Source: Campylobacteraceae bacterium (GTDB lineage Bacteria > Campylobacterota > Campylobacteria > Campylobacterales > Campylobacteraceae). From it: 64,000 bases of DNA. Where the stretch lies: contig JAISAU010000024.1 of the NCBI GenBank assembly GCA_031266555.1, forward strand, positions 32,671-96,670, in the 5' to 3' direction. The position numbers and the translations under genes were made by a program. Numbering within the stretch: the stretch's first letter is position 1; each line of letters begins with the position of its first letter. The notes beneath the pieces were generated by a model. It worked only from the letters and a program-made list of their open reading frames with translations, was not told where the DNA came from and did no database searches. Below are positions 18,791 through 27,726 of the stretch, piece after piece.

Positions 18791-20143
18791 TTAAATTAGT
18801 ATCGGAGCTATTACAAATCCTAACGTTACCGCTATTCCTATAGCTAATACTCCCGGGAATAAAAACGGATGGTTAAAGACATATTTTCCTATTCTCGTAC
18901 TTCCGGTATCGTCCATTTGAACGGCAGCTAAAAGAGTAGGATACGTAGGCAACACAAACAGCGCGCTTACAGCCGCGAAAGACGCTACCATTGCCGTTGG
19001 TTCAACGCCTAATAAAATAGCCGTAGGTATAAGCGCCCTTGCGGTCGCCGCTTGAGAATATAAAAGCGTGCTCGCAAAAAATAGCGTTATCGCCAATGTC
19101 CATGGATATTTTTGCAACAAATCGCCGGCAACACTTTTAATACCGTCAATATTGCCGCTTACAAAAGTAGAACCAAGCCACGCCACGCCAAGAACGCAAA
19201 TACAAGCTGTCATACCTGATTTAAATGTCGAAGCGTTTAGAACTTGATCGGTATCTATCTTGCAAAAAAGCGCGATAAGAGTCGCTATTGTGAGCATGAA
19301 CATTATGATAGCGGCATCTCGTCCTACAATTGGATTTTCTATCCAAGCGATATTTTTACTAATAGCGCTGGCGTAAAAAACGATTGCTAAAATACCGACT
19401 AGAAATAGTATGACCGATAATTTAGCTCCTTTTTTAGCGACAAACTCTCTTTGACCTCTTATCTTAACCAAGCCCTCTTTCAATCTCTCTTGATATACGG
19501 CGTCTTTGCTAAGATCGGTATCAAAAAGATTGCAGATAAAAGCGGTTATCATGCATGCTATAAATGTCGTTGGAATACAAATAAATAAAATCGTAAGATA
19601 TCCGACTCCAAGAGGCTCTAATACGCCGCTCATAAAAATAACGGCAGCCGAAACAGGCGAAGCCGTAATAGCTATTTGCGACGATACGACCGATACACTT
19701 AAAGGAACGGAGGGTTTAATGCCTTGTTCTTTCGCGACTTCCGCTATAACGGGAAGCGCTGAAAACGCCGTATGTCCGGTACCTGCGAATATAGTCAAAA
19801 AGTATGTTACGGTAGGTCCCAAAAATGTTATATATTTTGGATTTTTCCTCAAAAGTTTCTCCGCCAAATGCACCAAATAATCAAGTCCTCCGGCAACTTG
19901 CATAGCCGCGATAGCCGAAATAACAGACATAATTATCAAAATAACATCTATGGGAATAAAAACCTTATCTCCCGTAATGCCGCCCGGATTTAATCCGAGA
20001 AATAAACATAGGATTACCAAGCCTATGCCTCCGGCATAACCTATCGCTATGCCACCTAAACGAACGCCTATAAAAATAGCTCCCAATACTACAAATACTT
20101 GTAGTATTAAAAGCACCTCAGGACTGAAAAAAGCACTTAACAT
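18791..20143 (-). CDS. dcuA: Anaerobic C4-dicarboxylate transporter, DcuA/DcuB family
   Basis: 450 residues, about ten or more membrane segments, inner membrane. LQVFVVLGAIFIGVRLGGIAIGYAGG at the start (residues 13 on) and FAGTGHTAFSALPVIAEVA are typical of DcuA/B, which exchange fumarate, aspartate or malate for succinate. Direct position 12 bases after aspA is the classic aspA-dcuA arrangement and favours DcuA. AAAGGAG lies before the ATG. With aspA it supports fumarate respiration from aspartate. Confidence 0.93.
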   Translation of the reverse strand: MLSAFFSPEVLLILQVFVVLGAIFIGVRLGGIAIGYAGGIGLVILCLFLGLNPGGITGDKVFIPIDVILIIMSVISAIAAMQVAGGLDYLVHLAEKLLRKNPKYITFLGPTVTYFLTIFAGTGHTAFSALPVIAEVAKEQGIKPSVPLSVSVVSSQIAITASPVSAAVIFMSGVLEPLGVGYLTILFICIPTTFIACMITAFICNLFDTDLSKDAVYQERLKEGLVKIRGQREFVAKKGAKLSVILFLVGILAIVFYASAISKNIAWIENPIVGRDAAIIMFMLTIATLIALFCKIDTDQVLNASTFKSGMTACICVLGVAWLGSTFVSGNIDGIKSVAGDLLQKYPWTLAITLFFASTLLYSQAATARALIPTAILLGVEPTAMVASFAAVSALFVLPTYPTLLAAVQMDDTGSTRIGKYVFNHPFLFPGVLAIGIAVTLGFVIAPILI

Positions 20144-20155
20144 TGCTTTACTCCT

Positions 20156-21601
20156 TTATTTTTTAATGGTTTGCTTGCCATCTATTTTATGTTTTTCGGA
20201 TAATCCGAAATTGTGAGGTTTAATCATATTTTCAGGTCTTATAATATCGTCAAGTTCTTCTTTTGCTAAAAAACCTCTCTCAAGTACTATATTGTATACC
20301 GAACCTCCGGTCTCCAAAGCCTCTTTCGCTACAGAAGTTGAGTTTTCATATCCTATAAAAGGGTTCAAAGCCGTTACTAAGCCTATGCTGTTTAATACTA
20401 AATCTTTACATCTTTGTTTATTCGCCGTAATACCGTCCACGCAAGCGTAGGCTAGCGTTTTAAACGCATTGCTCATCATATTTGTCGAATTAAAAAGATT
20501 ATAAGCGATAACCGGCTCAAAAACGTTAAGCTGCAATTGACCGCCTTCGCTTGCTAAAGTAACGGTGATATCAGAACCTATCACTTGAAAACAAACTTGA
20601 TTTACTACTTCGGGGATTACAGGATTTACTTTGCCGGGCATTATTGAACTTCCAGGTTGCATGGCAGGAAGATTTATCTCGTTAAATCCGGTTCTTGGGC
20701 CTGAGCTTAAAAGTCTCAAATCATTACAAATTTTTGACATTTTAGCAGCGACTCTTTTCAAAACGCCGGATATTTGCACGTAAGCGCCCGTATCTTGAGT
20801 AGCCTCGACCAAATCTTTAGCCGTTATAAACGGGCGACCGGTTACTTCTTGAAGTTTGTTCTCCACTAATTTCGGATAGTCAGGATGCGAGTTAATGCCG
20901 GTTCCTATAGCAGTCGCTCCAAGATTCATCTCTCTTACTAATTGTCTTGCCTCGTCCACTCTTTGAATATCTTCACCAATCATAATAGAGTAAGTCCTAA
21001 ACTCTTGCTCCAAAGTCATCGGAACAGCGTCTTGAAGTTGCGTTCTTCCCATCTTTATCACATCTTTAAACTCTGAGGCTTTTTTAGCGAACGAGTCTTT
21101 TATGATATTCATAGACTCTATTAAACCTCCCAATCTCTCATAAATAGCTATGCGCAAAGCTGTAGGATACGCGTCGTTTGTAGATTGAGACAAATTTACG
21201 TCATTATTTGGATGAAGGTATTTATACTCGCCTTTTTTATGTCCCATAAGCTCAAGTCCAATATTGGCTATAACTTCATTCGCATTCATATTTGTTGAAG
21301 TTCCCGCTCCGCCTTGAATCATATCCACCACAAATTGGTCGTGATATTTTCCGTTTATTATCTCATCGCAAGCTTCGCAAATAGCGTTTTTCTTAGCTTC
21401 TGTGAGCAATTTCAATTCATAGTTCGCCAAAGCGGCGGCTTTTTTTACTAAAGCTAATGATTTTATGAAAACCGGAAAACTTGAAAGCTTTACGCCTGTT
21501 ATATGAAAGTTCTCTTGCGCCCGCGCCGTTTGCACGCCGTAATAACAATCGTTAGAGATTTCTTTATCGCCGATTAAGTCGTGTTCTATACGAAAAGACA
21601 T
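20156..21601 (-). CDS. aspA: Aspartate ammonia-lyase
   Basis: 481 residues, full length. The fumarase/aspartase superfamily signature GSSIMPGKVNPV, plus GGAGTSTNMNANEV and the start RIEHDLIGDKEI specific to AspA, identify it. Converts aspartate to fumarate and ammonia. A strong Shine-Dalgarno AAGGAGGC precedes the ATG. Divergent from rpoD, with about 190 bases between them. First gene of aspA-dcuA(-ansA); an aspartate-responsive or anaerobic control is likely from related species, not visible here. Confidence 0.96.
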   Translation of the reverse strand: MSFRIEHDLIGDKEISNDCYYGVQTARAQENFHITGVKLSSFPVFIKSLALVKKAAALANYELKLLTEAKKNAICEACDEIINGKYHDQFVVDMIQGGAGTSTNMNANEVIANIGLELMGHKKGEYKYLHPNNDVNLSQSTNDAYPTALRIAIYERLGGLIESMNIIKDSFAKKASEFKDVIKMGRTQLQDAVPMTLEQEFRTYSIMIGEDIQRVDEARQLVREMNLGATAIGTGINSHPDYPKLVENKLQEVTGRPFITAKDLVEATQDTGAYVQISGVLKRVAAKMSKICNDLRLLSSGPRTGFNEINLPAMQPGSSIMPGKVNPVIPEVVNQVCFQVIGSDITVTLASEGGQLQLNVFEPVIAYNLFNSTNMMSNAFKTLAYACVDGITANKQRCKDLVLNSIGLVTALNPFIGYENSTSVAKEALETGGSVYNIVLERGFLAKEELDDIIRPENMIKPHNFGLSEKHKIDGKQTIKK

Positions 21602-21668
21602 TGTTGCCTCCTTAAAAAATTTATGTAATTGTAGGTATACAAAAAGATTTCAAAATGACTTTTTATAA

Positions 21669-21697
21669 TTTGGCAAACAAGATCAAAGATTGCCAAA
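21669..21697. promoter_or_regulatory. Inverted repeat between divergent aspA and rpoD
   Basis: tttggcaa at 21669-21676 and its complement ttgccaaa at 21690-21697 with a 13-base centre. It is placed upstream of both divergent genes, where a regulator could bind or an RNA hairpin could form in the aspA leader region. No known operator was recognised. Confidence 0.35.
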
Positions 21698-21730
21698 AAT
21701 GCAACTCAATAATTTTTAAAAAATTTTGGG

Positions 21731-21736
21731 TATAAT
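21731..21736 (+). promoter_or_regulatory. -10 element of the rpoD promoter
   Basis: TATAAT preceded by a T-rich/A-rich tract (aatttttaaaaaattttggg) and no good -35 box, the arrangement usual for sigma-70 promoters in Campylobacterota. It lies 54 bases before the rpoD ATG. Confidence 0.6.
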
Positions 21737-21789
21737 ACTTCCCTTTCTAATTTTAAATCTAAATAATGAAACCATAAAGGAGCAAAGCT

Positions 21790-23652
21790 ATGTCCGCACA
21801 AAAAAAAGACGTATTTACAGCTTTGGAAGAGCTCTTAAAAAAGAATGAAAAAAGTTATGTTACATATGACGAATTAATAGAATTTTTTCCAAAACAACCT
21901 ACTTCGGCGATAGTTAAAAAAATTGACACGCTTTTAAAAAATCACAACGTCTCTTTAGCGACGTCGGCTGAAATAGCGAAAATGCGCAATTTAGAAGAGG
22001 CTAAAAAGAGAGAGCAAGAAAAGCAAAAACTTCAAGATAAAGCATTGGAAGAAGAGTTTGATTTGGCTAACGAGAAAGAGCTTTTGGAGTGGTCGAGAAG
22101 CGACAGTCCGGTTCGTATGTATTTGCGTGAAATGGGACAAATATCTCTTCTAACGAAAGACGAAGAGGTTTTTATCAGCAAACAGATAGAGATTGGCGAA
22201 GATATTATTATAGACGCTTTTTGTTCCGTACCGTACCTAATTGATTTTATTTTAGAGTATAAAGAGGCGCTTGTAAACAGAGAACGAAGAGTAAAAGAGT
22301 TATTTAAAAGCTTTGATGATGGCGAAGAAGAAGACGCGGATGATTCTAACGACGAATTTGAAAACGAAGACGCGGATGAGAACGAAAGCAAGCGGACAAT
22401 GACTCAAAAAGAGATAAAACGTTCCGAAAACGTTATAGAGAGTTTTAAAGCTTTGGAGAAAGCAAAAAAAGAGTGGATGAAATTTACCGCTAAAATGCCA
22501 AAAGATTTAAATGACGAAGAGTCTTTAGAACACAATCTAGCAATCGCTTACAAGAAAAAAGTTTTAAAAGAAAAACTTATGGATTTGGGACCTACGAGTA
22601 AACTTATAAACGAACTTGTGCGCGCTATCGAAGGAGCGTTAAAGGGCGATTCCGAATTTGAGAAAGAATTAAAAAGACTTGAGTACAAACTCTCTTTGTT
22701 TAACGACACTCTAAGAAATAACCATAAAAAAATACTCTCCAAGATAACCGATATGAACAAAGAAGATATAACTCTTGTAGTGCCGGAAGCCACTATGGTA
22801 TCCACATATATGGAGATAAAAAAACTATTTCAAACAAAAGAGGCTTCAAAAAAAAGTTTCAGTCTTGAACCTGAAGTTTTAAAAGAGATTTTAGAACAAA
22901 TTAAACGCGGCAAAAAAATAACGGACAAAGCAAAAGAACGTATGGCAAAATCAAACCTCCGCCTTGTTGTTTCTATCGCGAAAAGATACACCAACAGAGG
23001 ATTGCCGTTTTTAGACCTCATTCAAGAAGGCAACATAGGTCTTATGAAAGCCGTTGATAAGTTTGAATATGAAAAAGGATTTAAATTTTCAACGTACGCT
23101 ACATGGTGGATAAGACAAGCGATAAGCCGCGCGATAGCAGACCAAGCCAGAACTATAAGAATACCTATACATATGATAGAAACTATAAACAGAATAAACA
23201 AAGTCATGAGAAAACATTTGCAAGAACACGGCAAAGAACCTGATGTAGATATCATATCAAAAGAGGTGGGACTGAGCCCCGATAAAGTACGAAACGTCAT
23301 CAAGATCACAAAAGAACCTATCTCTTTGGAAGCTCCTATCGGTAATGAAGACGATGGAAAATTCGGCGATTTTGTAGAAGACAGGAATACGCTCTCTCCG
23401 ATAGATCATATACTTAAAAATGACTTAAAAGAACAAATAAATGAGGTTTTAGAACAGCTCAACGAGCGTGAAAAAGCCGTTATCAGAATGCGTTTTGGGC
23501 TTTTAGAGGATGAGAGCGACAGAACTCTTGAAGAGATAGGCAAAGAGCTTAATGTCACAAGAGAACGTGTAAGACAGATAGAAAGTTCGGCTATCAAAAA
23601 ATTAAAACATCCAAAAGTCGGCAGAAAGTTGAAAGGCTATATTGAAAGTTGA
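21790..23652 (+). CDS. rpoD: Primary sigma factor RpoD (sigma-70)
   Basis: 620 residues. Region 1.1-like N-terminus, region 1.2 [18 protein letters not shown] at about 101-118, region 2 with [20 protein letters not shown] and [13 protein letters not shown] (-10 recognition), region 3, and region 4 with [20 protein letters not shown] (-35 recognition helix). An acidic stretch of Asp, Glu and Asn at about 177-200 lies in the non-conserved region. Directs RNA polymerase to housekeeping promoters. AAAGGAG before the ATG. The next gene starts at the rpoD stop codon. Confidence 0.97.
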   Translation: MSAQKKDVFTALEELLKKNEKSYVTYDELIEFFPKQPTSAIVKKIDTLLKNHNVSLATSAEIAKMRNLEEAKKREQEKQKLQDKALEEEFDLANEKELLEWSRSDSPVRMYLREMGQISLLTKDEEVFISKQIEIGEDIIIDAFCSVPYLIDFILEYKEALVNRERRVKELFKSFDDGEEEDADDSNDEFENEDADENESKRTMTQKEIKRSENVIESFKALEKAKKEWMKFTAKMPKDLNDEESLEHNLAIAYKKKVLKEKLMDLGPTSKLINELVRAIEGALKGDSEFEKELKRLEYKLSLFNDTLRNNHKKILSKITDMNKEDITLVVPEATMVSTYMEIKKLFQTKEASKKSFSLEPEVLKEILEQIKRGKKITDKAKERMAKSNLRLVVSIAKRYTNRGLPFLDLIQEGNIGLMKAVDKFEYEKGFKFSTYATWWIRQAISRAIADQARTIRIPIHMIETINRINKVMRKHLQEHGKEPDVDIISKEVGLSPDKVRNVIKITKEPISLEAPIGNEDDGKFGDFVEDRNTLSPIDHILKNDLKEQINEVLEQLNEREKAVIRMRFGLLEDESDRTLEEIGKELNVTRERVRQIESSAIKKLKHPKVGRKLKGYIES

Positions 23653-23660
23653 ATTTTTCC

Positions 23661-24347
23661 ATGCAATTTTACGAACAGTGGCTTGAAAATGACTATAACC
23701 CGTTTGCGTTATTTGACGCGAACGGTAAAATAGTCACGGCAAATCATGAGGCGCAATTTTTACTCTCGTACGTAACCGCGAAAGAAATCTTTGATATGGC
23801 AAATATCTACGCGAACGTGACTTTCGGATTTAAAACGACTCTATTTGATTTTAGAATAGGAGAAAGTCAGTTTTATGGGGTGACCGTCGGCTATTTAGAC
23901 GATGACAATATCGGTATAAAGTTATATAAAACTCCCGTTAAAAGATTTACCTCTCTTAATGAAAACGGCGAATTTGTCAATATCTATTCGCTTTTGGATC
24001 TGTGCATAAGCGCTGCTTCCGTAAGCCGAAAAATAGCTTTTAAAAAAGAGTTTGACCCGACTTTCCCGGATCTTAAGCTACAAGTAGAAAAATTCACACA
24101 GCTTGTCGGCAAAATATACGAAAGTCATCAAAACGCTAACGAAATCACTACAAAACTTGCCGTAAAAATAGGCGAATATGTAAAATTTAACGATAAAAAA
24201 TATCCTATCTTCATATTAACTATAGAAGGCGGCGACAGAGACATTAAAAAAGAACAAGGCATTGAATATTTAGCGCAAAATATCAATTGCTCCATCTACT
24301 TTAAACCTAATGAGACTATTTTATCGTCAGCGATGATTTGCGCGTAA
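23661..24347 (+). CDS. Conserved hypothetical protein, possibly PAS-like N-terminus
   Basis: Not firmly recognised. 228 residues if started at the ATG 23661; an overlapping TTG at 23649 would add four residues and couple it to rpoD. The beginning (YNPFALFDANGKIVTANHEAQFLLSY) looks like the first strands of a PAS fold (the 'D.dG.I...N....' pattern), followed by a mixed alpha/beta region without catalytic motifs. No signal peptide or membrane segment. Tight linkage to rpoD suggests shared transcription. Confidence 0.62.
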   Translation: MQFYEQWLENDYNPFALFDANGKIVTANHEAQFLLSYVTAKEIFDMANIYANVTFGFKTTLFDFRIGESQFYGVTVGYLDDDNIGIKLYKTPVKRFTSLNENGEFVNIYSLLDLCISAASVSRKIAFKKEFDPTFPDLKLQVEKFTQLVGKIYESHQNANEITTKLAVKIGEYVKFNDKKYPIFILTIEGGDRDIKKEQGIEYLAQNINCSIYFKPNETILSSAMICA

Positions 24348-24454
24348 AAATATCTGCTCTTTTTTTTAAAAACTGACAAAAACTTCCATACATGTAAAAC
24401 CCTAAAAGCTTTGTCCACCGATTAGACGTTCGCTTTTAAACGCTTTTTACTTTG

Positions 24455-24499
24455 TACATGTAGTAATTAAAATGAATTTGATTTTAATTACTACATGTA
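24455..24499. repeat. Perfect 19-bp inverted repeat ending in TACATGTA
   Basis: tacatgtagtaattaaaat at 24455-24473 and its exact complement at 24481-24499 around the 7-base loop gaatttg. Further TACATGTA copies lie at about 24390, 24518, 24535 and 24548. The 460-base gap 24348-24808 contains no gene; it holds this hairpin, the motif cluster and the lipoprotein promoter. The hairpin may end the rpoD transcript, though no T-run follows. Confidence 0.6.
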
Positions 24500-24756
24500 T
24501 GATATTTTATTTGTGAATTTACATGTAATTTACTTACATGTACGCTTACATGTAGCAATTCCAAACAACTAAAATAAATTTGCCTATTAAAGACTTGAAA
24601 TCATTTCAATGCTTGTATATAAATTACGAAATTATTTGAGATGCAGCGCTGATTATTTTCGTATTTATTCATCATACACTATAGCATTCAATTTATATAA
24701 TATTCTAAACTCTAATTTATTATTAATAGAATGCTTCTTTTATATTATTTTTTTGA

Positions 24757-24762
24757 TATAAT
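24757..24762 (+). promoter_or_regulatory. -10 element of the lipoprotein gene
   Basis: TATAAT in an AT-rich, T-tract context (tattttttTGATATAATATATGCA), 46 bases before the ATG at 24809. No -35 box is evident, as usual for this group. Confidence 0.5.
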
Positions 24763-24808
24763 ATATGCATAAATTTTCACAAATAAATTTCAAATCACAG
24801 GAGTAACA

Positions 24809-26110
24809 ATGTTGTCTTCAATGACTAATCTTAAGGCTTTATGTTTATTTAGATTTAAAGCGTTCTCTCTTTTAGTAGCTTTATTCCTTAGCTTTTCATT
24901 AATCGGCTGCGGAGGCGGCGGGGATAGTGGAGGAAGTAGCAGCGATGTATCTATAGCTGCGACATATTCTAAGTTTCCATCTTTTGACGAAAGCAGTTTA
25001 ACGATTGTTGCAAAAGAAGCGCTTAAAGTCTACAATTCTTTATCGAATACGCAGATTTCCTCGTTTCTTAATTCGCTTGTATCAAATAAAGGCTTTGCTC
25101 TCGGTACTATCCAGTACTGCACAAATGCCTATTATAAAACTGATGCCATAGATTCTATGAATGCGTGCGCATATTCTGTAGACGACGAATTAATAACTTT
25201 CATAGATGGAGACAGCAATTCACGAATGCCCAACGATGCCGACTTTAATGATGTATTTGGTTCTGTACCGGGAACTCTTTTTGTTGTTCAACGTGCAATC
25301 AGAGTAATCAATAACCAAGCCGCTCAAAATAAGATAAGCTCATATATAGCAACTATTCAAAATAATGGGTTTAATTTTGATGAGAATAATAGATATTATA
25401 AAAAAATCGGAACCCTAAACTATTATATTTATATATGGAACGACCAAAACTATATAACTGCAACATGGACTATTACAAAGAGTAGCGACGGTAACGGTAA
25501 CAACAACGACAATGAAGACGGAGGCAGCAGCGGATTGTGCGGCGATATTAGTTACGAAGGCGTGAAAAAGACAACAAATTTCCCGCTTTATGATTTATCT
25601 ACAAATACTTTTCCACGAGAACAGGTGTTTAACTATCATCCTATTCCCAATATTAGCACATATGATACTCTTCTTAAAGGTAATGGGTTTACTTCATACC
25701 AATCAAATGCTTATGTTCATTATTCAGGCGACCTTATAGATATAGGCGTTGTGATGATTAAGAATAGCGACGACGGTTCTTTTACAGCAGCTATAAATTA
25801 CAGGTCAAACCTAAGTTTATTAAGTGCTATTACGCCTGCCGAGGTACCGCTTAAGCAATATCAGCTTTTAGAACATTATACAGGCGAGAGAGCATTTGTC
25901 ATTAATCATATCGCTCAATATAAAAACAGTCTCAAGGGATTGGGTTTTAAGGAGATTAGCGGAGACAATTACGGACTGATGGAAAAAGAGGTTGGCAATT
26001 GCGTATATCGTTGGTTTTATCAGCATGTTGATCATTATCTTAATGCCGCTAATGGGTATATAAACTATAACTGGGTAATTGTAGATAAAACTTTTGATAA
26101 TTTGGAGTAG
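24809..26110 (+). CDS. Putative outer-surface or periplasmic lipoprotein, unknown function
   Basis: Not recognised. 433 residues. A hydrophobic signal with lipobox LIGC (lipidated Cys about residue 34) is followed by a Gly/Ser linker, which argues for a lipoprotein. The mature part seems to have two regions separated by a low-complexity Gly/Asn/Asp stretch near residues 228-245; both contain Tyr-rich segments and end in a similar ATWTI / YNWVIVDK strand. Four to five Cys could form disulfides. AGGAG five bases before the ATG, its own promoter and a following hairpin make it a single-gene unit. Neighbours give no clue to its role. Confidence 0.78.
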   Translation: MLSSMTNLKALCLFRFKAFSLLVALFLSFSLIGCGGGGDSGGSSSDVSIAATYSKFPSFDESSLTIVAKEALKVYNSLSNTQISSFLNSLVSNKGFALGTIQYCTNAYYKTDAIDSMNACAYSVDDELITFIDGDSNSRMPNDADFNDVFGSVPGTLFVVQRAIRVINNQAAQNKISSYIATIQNNGFNFDENNRYYKKIGTLNYYIYIWNDQNYITATWTITKSSDGNGNNNDNEDGGSSGLCGDISYEGVKKTTNFPLYDLSTNTFPREQVFNYHPIPNISTYDTLLKGNGFTSYQSNAYVHYSGDLIDIGVVMIKNSDDGSFTAAINYRSNLSLLSAITPAEVPLKQYQLLEHYTGERAFVINHIAQYKNSLKGLGFKEISGDNYGLMEKEVGNCVYRWFYQHVDHYLNAANGYINYNWVIVDKTFDNLE

Positions 26111-26121
26111 CAAAAAGAATA

Positions 26122-26143
26122 GTTTGGCAGATTTTTGCCAAAC
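26122..26143 (+). terminator. Terminator hairpin after the lipoprotein gene
   Basis: Perfect 8-bp inverted repeat gtttggca / tgccaaac with a 6-base loop, 12 bases past the stop codon. The following sequence (ctcgtatct) is only weakly T-rich. Confidence 0.6.
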
Positions 26144-26558
26144 CTCGTATCTATAATTATCTTTTATTTAACTAAAGGTGATTATAGCTTACAGCGATTA
26201 TTTCCACTCATTTTTATCGTTGTAAGGAGTGTTAATGAAACTGCTCGTATTCTATCATTGCAAAAGTGTCACGTTAATCTAAAAACACGTAAATGCAAAT
26301 CGTATGTTGTATCGCCGATTTTATCGATTTGTAATGATAGAATAATCTCTCTATTTTTTTGCAATACTGAAATGAATAGAATAAATTTTGTAATTATGAA
26401 AAATAAGATTAATATCTCACTCACATTTTTGGTAATAGAACCGGTTATAAAGATGACAAAGCAATGTATTTTCTATTGTATTTTCAGATAAAAAAATAGG
26501 ATATTTTGTCAAAATTTGATAAAATTAGGTCTTATCTATTTTTTCCAAAGGAAAAATT
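26144..26558. other. Gene-free gap with a possible remnant and the argB promoter
   Basis: No convincing gene. An AAGGAG precedes an ATG near 26235, but the frame closes after 15 codons (begins MKLLVFYHCK), so it is a relic or leader-size peptide at best. A 118-codon open frame in this gap has no ribosome-binding site and unlikely composition. The promoter-like gataaaat at 26518-26525 stands about 35 bases before argB. Confidence 0.4.
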
Positions 26559-27410
26559 TTGCAAGCAAAAATCCAAAAAGCGCAAATCCTTCTTGACGCG
26601 CTTCCTTATATTAAAAAATTCAGAAATAAAACCATAGTTATAAAATATGGCGGCGCGGCGCAAATAAACGCGGATTTGAAAGAAAAATTCGCGCAAGATA
26701 TCGTGCTTTTGTATCTTGTTGGTATTCGCGTTATTATAGTTCACGGCGGCGGAAAAAGCATAAATTCCATTTTGGACAGATTAAATATAAAAAGCGATTT
26801 CGTAGACGGTCTTCGCATAACTGATGAAAAAGTGATGGAAGTAGTTGAGATGGTTTTAAGCGGAAATGTCAATAAAGAGATTACGACTCTTTTAAATCAC
26901 AATGGCGCGAAAGCCATCGGTATCACGGGAAAAGACGCCAATTTTATGCACGCAAAACCAATAGACGATGGAAAATACGGACTTGTCGGACAAATCACGC
27001 AGATAAATGAGAGCGTTTTAAATGATTTGATAGACGAGAAATTTATACCGGTTATCGCTCCTATCGCCTCAGGCGACGACTCATCACATCCCGGTTACAA
27101 TATAAACGCGGATTTGGCGGCAAGCAAAATAGCCGTTAGCGTACAAGCAAAAAAAGTGATATTTTTGACCGATACTTTAGGAGTTTTGGATAAAAACAAA
27201 AAACTTTTATCAAAACTTTCCCAAAATGACGTTGAAAAACTAAAAGAAGACGGCGTTATAAGCGGCGGAATGATACCAAAAGTCGACGCTTGTTTAGAAG
27301 CGATAAGCGGCGGCGTAGAAAACGCTCACATCATTGACGGACGCATAGAACACTCAATACTTTTGGAACTTTTCACAAATGAAGGCATAGGAACGATAAT
27401 AAAACAATGA
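26559..27410 (+). CDS. argB: Acetylglutamate kinase
   Basis: 283 residues. KYGGAAQ near residue 28 and HGGGKSIN near 63 are the substrate and ATP-binding glycine motifs of the amino acid kinase family; ISGGMIPKV and the C-terminal IDGRIEHSILLELFT with GIGT are ArgB-specific. Phosphorylates N-acetylglutamate in arginine synthesis. The start is a TTG at 26559, with AAAGG about seven bases upstream; no ATG precedes conserved sequence. Overlaps cutA by four bases, starting the run argB-cutA-thrC-kdsB. Confidence 0.95.
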   Translation: MQAKIQKAQILLDALPYIKKFRNKTIVIKYGGAAQINADLKEKFAQDIVLLYLVGIRVIIVHGGGKSINSILDRLNIKSDFVDGLRITDEKVMEVVEMVLSGNVNKEITTLLNHNGAKAIGITGKDANFMHAKPIDDGKYGLVGQITQINESVLNDLIDEKFIPVIAPIASGDDSSHPGYNINADLAASKIAVSVQAKKVIFLTDTLGVLDKNKKLLSKLSQNDVEKLKEDGVISGGMIPKVDACLEAISGGVENAHIIDGRIEHSILLELFTNEGIGTIIKQ

Positions 27411-27721
27411 GCTATATCATAGTTTTTACAACGACCGCAAATGAAGAATCCGCACAAAGAATAGCAGATAAATTATTGGAGAAAAATTTAGCCGCGTGCG
27501 TTAGTTTTACGCCTATATTTTCAAGTTATAAATGGCAAGGGCATATTCAAAAAGAGAGCGAAATAGAACTTCAGATAAAAACCAGAGCGGAACTTTATCA
27601 AAAGGTTGAGGAGACTATCAAATCTCTTCACATGTACGAAACGCCGCAAATCATAGCAGTCCCGATAAAACAAGGCTGCGACAACTATCTTGAGTGGATA
27701 GACAATTCATTAAAAGGCTAA
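27407..27721 (+). CDS. cutA: Divalent-cation tolerance protein CutA
   Basis: 104 residues, standard CutA size. Features are TTTANEESAQRIADKLLEKNLAACV at the start and YETPQIIAVPI near the end, matching the trimeric ferredoxin-like CutA1 family linked to copper tolerance in E. coli; its molecular role is unsettled. Starts by ATGA overlap with argB and is followed five bases later by thrC. Confidence 0.9.
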   Translation: MSYIIVFTTTANEESAQRIADKLLEKNLAACVSFTPIFSSYKWQGHIQKESEIELQIKTRAELYQKVEETIKSLHMYETPQIIAVPIKQGCDNYLEWIDNSLKG

Positions 27722-27726
27722 TTGTA

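Noticed and set aside
22032..22391. Ser-rich 119-codon frame antisense to rpoD
   Set aside because: Shadow of the acidic and charged region of rpoD; Ser richness is the complement of Asp/Glu/Lys codons.
26135..26491. 118-codon plus-strand open frame after the lipoprotein
   Set aside because: Begins inside the terminator hairpin, has no Shine-Dalgarno and no recognisable sequence.
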